A stretch of 11,555 bases of DNA from assembly GCA_003645745.1 (NCBI GenBank), contig QNCH01000035.1, positions 1 through 11,555 of the forward strand, given 5' to 3'. The stretch's first letter is position 1, and the number at the start of each line of letters is the position of its first letter. The notes under the pieces were generated by a model, which worked only from the letters and a program-made list of their open reading frames with translations, was not told the DNA's origin and did not search any database. The position numbers were made by a program, and so were the translations under genes. Shown piece by piece: positions 7,308 through 11,555 of the stretch. Origin of the DNA: Candidatus Omnitrophota bacterium (GTDB lineage Bacteria > Omnitrophota > Gorgyraeia > B26-G9).

Positions 7308-8438
7308 CGTTAAAAACACAGCTTCAGCAGCCGCGACACTCTTACCAAGGCTAAACTTATATCCTAATTTTGTCAAAACAATTTCCAGACAATTAAGGCC
7401 TGTAAGTATATCAAATTCATTCATATAGCCTAATTGTGCTAAACGAAAAATTTTTCCTTTAAGCTCTGCCTGCCCGCCGGCAACAGTTACTCCATAGTCA
7501 TCACGCATAATTTTTACAAGCTCTGCGCCATCAATGCCTTCAGGCACACATACAGCAGTTACTACATCAGCAGGAGTCTCGGCAAAAAGTTTAAGGCCAA
7601 TTGCTTCTACTCCAGCCCGCGCAGCTTTAGCAAGACAGCTATGCCTCTGGAAAACTTTTTCTAAAGTTTCCTGCTTAATCATCTTTAAAGCTTCATTTAA
7701 GCCGATACAAAGGCCGATTGCAGGAGTGAAAGCAGTGTCTGACTTATCTAAAGCCTTTTTTGCCAAACAAAAGTCAAAATAATACCTGCTGGTTTTTGAA
7801 ACCTCCACCAATTTTTGAGCTTTAGAACTCACAGCACAAAATGCAAGGCCAGGAGGAATCATCAGCCCTTTTTGAGAACCAGCAACAACAACATCAATAT
7901 TCCAGTTGTCAGTTTGCAAATCCATACCGCCTAAAGCACTTACCGCGTCTGTAACTAAAACAGTATCTGTATCTTTTACCAGATCAGCGATTGCTTTAAT
8001 GTCGGTAACCACACCTGTTGAAGTTTCACAATAAGTACTAAATATGACTTTCGCGTCTTTATGTTTTTCTAAAACTTCTTTAACTCTCGCAATTTCTACC
8101 GCCTTACCCCATTCCACATCAATAATTACAGTATCTACACAATAAGCTTTACAAAGCTCTGTCCAACGTTCGCCAAATTTTCCAGACTGGATACAAATTG
8201 CTTTATCTTTCGCGGACAAAAGATTTACCACTACAGCTTCCATTGCGCCAGTACCTGAAGCAGCGAAAGTAAAAATATCATTTTTTGTCTGAAAAACATA
8301 TTTAAGATTTTCATTCATTTGTTTAAAAATTTCTTTAAATTGCGGAGTACGATGATGAATTATAGGCTGTGCCATAGCAAGTAAAACATTCTGCGGCACG
8401 GGTGTAGGGCCTGGGGCAAGGATAAAATTCTTTTTCAT
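7293..8438 (-). CDS. Class V PLP aminotransferase (alanine-glyoxylate / serine-pyruvate type)
   Basis: This 381-residue enzyme belongs to the alanine-glyoxylate/serine-pyruvate aminotransferase family of fold-type I, class V PLP enzymes. It opens with the family start LAPGPTPVPQNVL, has the cofactor phosphate loop SGTGAMEA at 61-68, Asp164 (VTDAVSALG) for the pyridine nitrogen, and the Schiff-base Lys190 in GSQKGLMIPPGLAF. The C-terminal KIFRLAQLGYMN contains the likely carboxylate-binding Arg. Its position next to serA suggests it may transaminate serine, or act as a substitute phosphoserine aminotransferase; the sequence alone does not decide this. The start is ATG with AGGAG 9 nt upstream. 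The last four residues, YTQT, and the TAA stop codon are encoded by the tip of repeat C, so the native C-terminus was probably replaced or extended by an insertion. Confidence 0.93.
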   Translation of the reverse strand: MKKNFILAPGPTPVPQNVLLAMAQPIIHHRTPQFKEIFKQMNENLKYVFQTKNDIFTFAASGTGAMEAVVVNLLSAKDKAICIQSGKFGERWTELCKAYCVDTVIIDVEWGKAVEIARVKEVLEKHKDAKVIFSTYCETSTGVVTDIKAIADLVKDTDTVLVTDAVSALGGMDLQTDNWNIDVVVAGSQKGLMIPPGLAFCAVSSKAQKLVEVSKTSRYYFDFCLAKKALDKSDTAFTPAIGLCIGLNEALKMIKQETLEKVFQRHSCLAKAARAGVEAIGLKLFAETPADVVTAVCVPEGIDGAELVKIMRDDYGVTVAGGQAELKGKIFRLAQLGYMNEFDILTGLNCLEIVLTKLGYKFSLGKSVAAAEAVFLTYTQT

Positions 8439-8465
8439 TTATTTTAAATATCTCCTTATTTCGTA

Positions 8466-8493
8466 ATTATACTCAAACGTAATAGGTTTGTAA
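8466..8493 (-). promoter_or_regulatory. Promoter-like site at the end of repeat D, facing the aminotransferase
   Basis: On the minus strand a perfect TATAAT (8466-8471) spans the element tip and its flank, with TTACAA 16 bp upstream (8488-8493) inside the terminal repeat. Transcription starting here would give a leader of about 20 nt containing the AGGAG site of the aminotransferase gene. Confidence 0.4.
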
Positions 8494-8651
8494 TTTTATG
8501 ACATTCCCCTCACGCTGCATCTTGAAACGTTCTTCATCCATAAATCCGCAGGCGCAGCAAACTGCGCCTGCGGATTGACTTAGGTCAGAACGTTCCAATC
8601 TAGGGCACAGGAAAACGCCTAAATTTTACAAACCTATTACGTTTGAGTATA
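8468..8651. repeat. Palindromic intergenic repeat, copy D (184 bp)
   Basis: This is the cleanest copy. The terminal inverted repeats match perfectly over 26 bp. The inner arms are CTTGAAACGTTC (left) and GAACGTTCCAAT (right). The central hairpin is a perfect 15-bp stem (8543-8557 with 8562-8576) with loop CAAA. Three of its base pairs differ from copy C with both partners changed. The element starts 5 bp after the clpP stop codon. Each end is TATA, so a TA target duplication is possible. Confidence 0.96.
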
Positions 8652-8656
8652 CAAAT

Positions 8657-9259
8657 TTATATTTTTTCATTCAAAACAACATTATCAACAATTCCATACG
8701 CCACAGCTTCTTCAGCACTCATAAAATAATCTCTGTCTGTATCATTTTCAACTTTTTCTATCTGCTGCTCGGTATGTTTGCTTAATATGTGATTTAATCT
8801 ATCCCGCATTTTTAAAATTTCTTTTGCCTGAATATTAATATCCGCGGCAGCACCCTGCACTCCTCCCCATGGCTGATGAATCATTATTCGGGCATTAGGC
8901 AAAACAAATCTTTTCCCTTTAGTTCCCGCGGCCAAAAGTACTGCCCCCATACTCGCAGCCTGACCAACACAATAGGTGTTTACATCACATTTAACAAACT
9001 GCATTGTATCATAGACGGCTAAGCCTGCGGTAACTACACCTCCAGGAGAATTTATATACATACTAATATCTTTATCAGGAGCTTCCATTTGTAAAAAAAG
9101 CATTTGAGCGATAATTAAATTAGAAATCGTATCATCAATTGCGGTACCAATAAAAATAATTCTATCTTTAAGAAGACGGGAAAAAATATCATACGCGCGT
9201 TCTCCACGCGAAGTTTGTTCAACCACCATTGGTACTAATGCCTGAGCTTTCTGATTCAT
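8657..9259 (-). CDS. clpP: ATP-dependent Clp protease proteolytic subunit
   Basis: ClpP is the serine peptidase core, a double heptameric barrel that degrades proteins fed in by Clp/Hsp100 ATPases in the cytosol. The 200-residue product is of normal length. The catalytic triad is Ser103 (GQAASMGAVLL), His128 (MIHQPWGG) and Asp177 (DTDRDYFM), with the 25 and 49 residue spacings typical of the family. INSPGG at 69-74 is the oxyanion/strand motif. A short N-terminal stretch before about residue 14 may be a propeptide. The ATG has an excellent GAGGAGG site. It follows tig by 65 bp, the common bacterial tig-clpP order, but clpX does not follow; the next gene is the aminotransferase, across repeat D. 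The assignment is secure. Confidence 0.98.
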   Translation of the reverse strand: MNQKAQALVPMVVEQTSRGERAYDIFSRLLKDRIIFIGTAIDDTISNLIIAQMLFLQMEAPDKDISMYINSPGGVVTAGLAVYDTMQFVKCDVNTYCVGQAASMGAVLLAAGTKGKRFVLPNARIMIHQPWGGVQGAAADINIQAKEILKMRDRLNHILSKHTEQQIEKVENDTDRDYFMSAEEAVAYGIVDNVVLNEKI

Positions 9260-9292
9260 TTACTCCTCCTCTATAATATTAATTAGCGTTTC

Positions 9293-9313
9293 GGAATGGG
9301 TATGCCCATCTCC
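9293..9313 (-). promoter_or_regulatory. Hairpin between tig and clpP
   Basis: GGAATGGG (9293-9300) pairs with CCCAT and TCC (9305-9313) around a TATG loop, leaving one bulged C, for an 8-bp stem. It lies 11 bp past the tig stop codon on the minus strand and is not followed by a T-run, so it is more likely an mRNA processing or stability element than a terminator. The role is unknown. Confidence 0.4.
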
Positions 9314-9324
9314 TATATTAAAAT

Positions 9325-10602
9325 TTATTTATTGCCCACTTCTGAAATTTCCGCATTTTTCAGCACAAAATCTATTGTTTTCTCTATAATAATGTCAGAA
9401 GACAATTGATCCATTCTATCCTTATTCTCCAGGCGTTTCCAAACATCTTTTTCTTTCATTTTAGAAAAATACGCGATATCAGCCACTTTTGCCTTTATTT
9501 CATCCTGAGATACTTCAATTTTCTCCTGATTGCCAATTTCATTAAGAATAAAAAATATCCTCAGATCATTTAACGCACTCTGCTGTATATTAGCCTGAGA
9601 TTTCTGCAACTCCTGCTCAATTTTCTGATCATCATAACCTTTTTGCTTTAAATTCCGTGCTAAATTATCTTTTAACTTTTTTTCTGTTTCAATAAGCATC
9701 GAACCAGGCACATCTATTGGCATTGCTTTTAATAAATGTTTGCATATCTGATTTTTTAACTCTTTTTTAACAGCAGCTTCTTTGCCTTCTGCCAAACTGT
9801 CTTTTATACGCGTTTTAAACTCTTTTAGAGATTTCTCCCCTAAAATTCGCGCAAACTCATCATTAATCTCAGGAAGTTTCTCTTCTTTTATTTCTTTAAC
9901 AAAAATATTAAAAACAGCATTTTTGCCTGCAATATCCTGAAGATTAAACTTTTCAGGTAAAAGCATAGAGAACTCTTTTTTTTCATTTACAGCCATCCCA
10001 ATAATATTTTCCGCAAAACCAGGCATTAACATTTCTGTACTCACAAACAGACTATAATTTTCTTTTTTTTCAATAACCTTACCTGCCGCAGAAAAGCTAA
10101 CATCACAAATAATTAAATCTCTTACTTGTACAGTCCGTTGCACAGGAATAAATTCCGCGTGGCGCTTTTGTGTGTCTAAAATAACCGCATCTATTTCCTG
10201 CTCGCTAATCTCAATCAATTTTTTTTCTAATTTCAGCCCTTTATATTTCTTTAAACCAAAAACAGGCCGCACCTCAACTACAACATCAAAAAATAAATTA
10301 TCATTTTCCTGTAAATTTATATTTTCGATTTTAGGCAAAGCAAGGGCAAAAATATTTTCTTTTTTTAATGCCTCTTGATAACCATCATTAATTACTTTAG
10401 ACAGCACTTCTTCATTAGCTTGCGAAGAAAAATGTTCTTCTATAATTTCCCTTGGAACCTTACCTTTTCTAAATCCAGGCAAAACAGTTTTTTTCTTTAA
10501 GTCCAAATAATAATTTTCAAATGCTGTTTCCAAAATATTCTTAGACAATTCAATTTTAAGCCGTTTATAGCACTTACCTTCATCTTTAACATTTACTTTC
10601 AC
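9325..10602 (-). CDS. tig: Trigger factor, ribosome-associated chaperone (GTG start)
   Basis: Trigger factor binds near the ribosomal exit tunnel and shields nascent chains. From the GTG at 10602 the product is 425 residues. The ribosome-binding signature GFRKGKVP then falls at 43-50, the position known from E. coli. A PPIase-like middle domain covers about 145-230 (VRDLIICDVSF, MPGFAENIIGM), and the rest is the helical C-terminal chaperone domain. A TTG at 10611 opens the same frame, but AAGGAG (10613-10618) would sit one base from it; the GTG has about 10 nt and gives the family-like start MKVNVKDEG. A possible promoter lies at 10672. clpP follows at 65 bp, so the two are probably one operon. 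The product is certain; the start is likely. Confidence 0.95.
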   Translation of the reverse strand: MKVNVKDEGKCYKRLKIELSKNILETAFENYYLDLKKKTVLPGFRKGKVPREIIEEHFSSQANEEVLSKVINDGYQEALKKENIFALALPKIENINLQENDNLFFDVVVEVRPVFGLKKYKGLKLEKKLIEISEQEIDAVILDTQKRHAEFIPVQRTVQVRDLIICDVSFSAAGKVIEKKENYSLFVSTEMLMPGFAENIIGMAVNEKKEFSMLLPEKFNLQDIAGKNAVFNIFVKEIKEEKLPEINDEFARILGEKSLKEFKTRIKDSLAEGKEAAVKKELKNQICKHLLKAMPIDVPGSMLIETEKKLKDNLARNLKQKGYDDQKIEQELQKSQANIQQSALNDLRIFFILNEIGNQEKIEVSQDEIKAKVADIAYFSKMKEKDVWKRLENKDRMDQLSSDIIIEKTIDFVLKNAEISEVGNK

Positions 10603-10671
10603 TAAAATCAATCTCCTTCACAATAAAACCATGCACAACGAAATTGTCACAAAACAACTTAGGGACTATAA

Positions 10672-10677
10672 ATTATA
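10672..10677 (-). promoter_or_regulatory. Possible -10 box for the tig-clpP operon
   Basis: A perfect TATAAT lies on the minus strand downstream of a likely terminator and about 70 bp before the tig start. I see no good -35 at the usual spacing, so the call rests on the -10 and its position. Confidence 0.3.
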
Positions 10678-10731
10678 CTTTTAGCATCTCTTATATTTAG
10701 ACAGTCACTGATTCTCTATCACAAAATTCTC

Positions 10732-10759
10732 AAAAAAACCTTGCTATTGCTGCGGTTTT
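10732..10759 (-). terminator. Intrinsic terminator of the tRNA operon
   Basis: On the minus strand AAAACCGC (10752-10759) pairs with GC (10743-10744) and GGTTTT (10735-10740), with two bulged A and a 7-nt loop. A run of seven T (10732-10738) ends the structure. It lies about 95 bp past the tRNA-Gly 3' end and before the tig promoter candidate, a sensible place. The rest of 10760-10852 shows only a weak AATTCCC/GGGAATT inverted repeat with a long loop. Confidence 0.5.
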
Positions 10760-10852
10760 GCTCAATAAAATCAACCAAATCCTGCTTAAATCTGAGTACT
10801 AAAATTCCCTGTTTATAACCACCCTGAGTATATGTATTTGGGAATTATATTT

Positions 10853-10928
10853 TGGAGCGGCGGATGGGATTCGGACCCACGACATTCTGCTTGGCAAGCA
10901 GACATTCTACCAGCTGAATTACCGCCGC
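10853..10928 (-). tRNA. tRNA-Gly (GCC)
   Basis: The acceptor arms GCGGCGG and CCGCCGC pair fully. The D arm is AGCTGGTAGA, the anticodon stem TCTGC/GCAGA encloses loop TTGCCAA with anticodon GCC, and the T arm has GGTCCGAATCC. The discriminator is T and CCA is encoded (10853-10855). It is the last tRNA of the cluster, with the tip of repeat E only 4 bp before its 5' end. Confidence 0.97.
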
Positions 10929-10932
10929 AAAG

Positions 10933-11118
10933 TATACTCAAACGTAATAAATTTATAATTTTATGACGTCCCCCTGCACCACATCTTGAAACGTTCTTCA
11001 TTCGCCAAACCTCAACGCAGCCAGCTGCGTGCGCCTAAGGTTTGGCTTAGGTCAGATCGTTCCAATCTATGGCACAGGGAAACTCCTAAATTTTACAAAC
11101 CTATTACGTTTGAGTATA
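10933..11118. repeat. Palindromic intergenic repeat, copy E (186 bp, between tRNA-Leu and tRNA-Gly)
   Basis: TATACTCAAACGTAATA starts at 10933 and its complement ends at 11118. The left arm has decayed beyond 17 bp (AATTTATAA against GGTTTGTAA). The central hairpin is asymmetric: the left arm reads AAACCTCAACGCAG and the right CTGCGTGCGCCTAAGGTTT, with extra bases. It lies 6 bp past the tRNA-Leu CCA end and has the same orientation as the other copies. Confidence 0.93.
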
Positions 11119-11124
11119 TAATTA

Positions 11125-11208
11125 TGGTGCGGACGGAGAGACTTGAACTCTCATCCACAAGGGATACGGTCCTAAGCCGTACGCGTATGCCAATTCCGCC
11201 ACGTCCGC
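11125..11208 (-). tRNA. tRNA-Leu (TAG)
   Basis: The acceptor GCGGACG/CGTCCGC pairs fully. The anticodon stem TACGG/CCGTA holds loop CTTAGGA with anticodon TAG. A long variable arm (TCCCTTGTGGA region) marks class II, as expected for Leu, and the T arm is GAGAGTTCAAGTCTCTC. The discriminator is A and CCA is encoded. It lies 31 bp downstream of tRNA-Lys, so the two are probably cotranscribed. Confidence 0.97.
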
Positions 11209-11239
11209 ATTCCCCTTATTTGCAAAACTTGTTCTCAAA

Positions 11240-11315
11240 TGGTGAGCCGTGAAGGAATCGAACCTTCAACCCTCTGCTTAAGAGGCAGATGCTCTGCCAA
11301 TTGAGCTAACGGCCC
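11240..11315 (-). tRNA. tRNA-Lys (CTT)
   Basis: The acceptor GGGCCGT/ACGGCTC pairs with one G-T wobble at the second pair. The D arm is AGCTCAATTGGCAGAGC, the anticodon stem TCTGC/GCAGA holds loop CTCTTAA with anticodon CTT, and the T arm is GAAGGTTCGATTCCTTC. The discriminator is A and CCA is encoded. A strong promoter-like site lies upstream at 11358-11386. Confidence 0.96.
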
Positions 11316-11334
11316 ATAAATTTAGTCTTGTATC

Positions 11335-11363
11335 TATACTCAAACGTAATAGTTTTGAGTATA
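11335..11363. repeat. Palindromic repeat, copy F (29-bp collapsed form)
   Basis: Only the two tips remain, TATACTCAAACG and GTTTTGAGTATA, separated by a few bases, so the whole interior of the element is gone. The tips still form a hairpin of about 11 bp with one extra T. It sits between tRNA-Arg and tRNA-Lys. Confidence 0.85.
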
Positions 11364-11386
11364 ACAAAAAATATCCCGCAGGTCAA
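11358..11386 (-). promoter_or_regulatory. Promoter of tRNA-Lys / Leu (Gly)
   Basis: On the minus strand TTGACC (11381-11386), an exact 17-bp spacer and TATACT (11358-11363) match sigma-70 boxes at 5 of 6 bases each. The -10 is the tip of collapsed repeat F. The start site would fall about 35 nt before mature tRNA-Lys. This is the best promoter in the window. Confidence 0.6.
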
Positions 11387-11395
11387 TACGTAAAA

Positions 11396-11468
11396 TGCGC
11401 CTAGTCCGACTCGAACGGACAACACATAGTTCCGAAGACTATTGCTCTATCCATTGAGCTATAGGCGC
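11396..11468 (-). tRNA. tRNA-Arg (TCG)
   Basis: The acceptor GCGCCTA/TAGGCGC pairs fully. The D arm is AGCTCAATGGATAGAGC, the anticodon stem ATAGT/ACTAT holds loop CTTCGGA with anticodon TCG, and the T arm is GTCCGTTCGAGTCGGAC. The discriminator is A. Unlike the other three tRNAs here, CCA is not encoded (TTT follows), so it must be added after transcription. Confidence 0.95.
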
Positions 11469-11491
11469 GTAGAAGATAACTTCAAAACGTA

Positions 11492-11555
11492 TATACTCAA
11501 ACATAATAAGTTTGCAATTTTATAACGCCCCCCCCTCACGCTACATATTGATTCG
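11492..11555. repeat. Palindromic intergenic repeat, copy G (cut by the window end)
   Basis: The left arm starts TATACTCAAACATAATAAG and continues through the CCCCTCACGCTACAT segment in register with the other copies until the window ends. It has several substitutions, including CG to CA in the tip. The end facing tRNA-Arg offers TTGCAA, 16 bp and TATATA on the minus strand, a weak promoter-like pair 22 bp from the tRNA. Confidence 0.85.

Noticed and set aside
8468..8651. Repeat elements as plain rho-independent terminators
   Set aside because: Neither the central hairpin nor the outer stem is followed by a T-run on the transcribed strand; any 3' end role would need another mechanism.
9283..9309. 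Tiny open frame MGIPIPKR between tig and clpP as a leader peptide
   Set aside because: AGGAG abuts the ATG with no spacing and the codons coincide with the hairpin arms, so chance is the simpler reading.
10813..11252. Two short open frames across the tRNA region
   Set aside because: They run through tRNA-Gly, tRNA-Leu and repeat E; the RNA genes explain the sequence.
39..11363. Dispersed repeats as a possible CRISPR array
   Set aside because: Copies are 29-186 bp, palindromic and separated by genes, with no regular short repeats and spacers and no cas genes.

Overview
The window is AT-rich bacterial DNA with every gene on the minus strand, so transcription runs from high to low coordinates. 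In that direction it holds a tRNA cluster (Arg, Lys, Leu, Gly), trigger factor (tig), clpP, a class V aminotransferase, D-3-phosphoglycerate dehydrogenase (serA), two secreted AMIN-type/coiled-coil proteins (the second with C-terminal TPRs) and adenylosuccinate synthetase (purA). All products are bacterial in type. Exported, lysine-rich coiled-coil proteins inserted among housekeeping genes, together with the AT-rich coding style, fit an uncultivated diderm lineage such as Omnitrophota or Elusimicrobiota. That is an impression with low confidence; no rRNA is present to settle it.

Layout. 1-38: no assignable content. 39-234: repeat copy A. 249-1523: purA. 1527-3533: AMIN/coiled-coil/TPR protein. 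3534-3938: a long gap holding a promoter-like -10, a possible terminator, a GC-rich hairpin and short repeat copy B. 3939-5429: AMIN/coiled-coil protein. 5496-7073: serA. 7124-7307: repeat copy C, overlapping the end of the aminotransferase gene at 7293-8438. 8468-8651: repeat copy D. 8657-9259: clpP. 9325-10602: tig, with a GTG start proposed. 10612-10852: tig leader and a tRNA-operon terminator. 10853-11468: four tRNAs separated by repeat copy E and collapsed copy F. 11492 to the end: truncated copy G.

The most notable content is a family of palindromic, MITE-like intergenic elements. Full copies are 181-186 bp. They have about 26-bp terminal inverted repeats starting TATACTCAAACG, an inner pair of arms around GGAACGTTC, and a central hairpin. 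Seven full, shortened or partial copies lie in 11.5 kb. All copies that are long enough to orient have the same orientation relative to transcription, and most sit within a few bases of a stop codon or tRNA 3' end. Paired arms covary between copies at five base pairs. One copy supplies the last four codons and the stop codon of the aminotransferase gene. The element tips read as -10 boxes of possible promoters for downstream genes.

Functionally, tig and clpP form a protein folding and degradation pair. The aminotransferase and serA could carry out two steps of serine/glyoxylate metabolism. The two AMIN proteins look like related envelope proteins. purA follows the TPR gene by 3 bp and is probably translated from the same mRNA.
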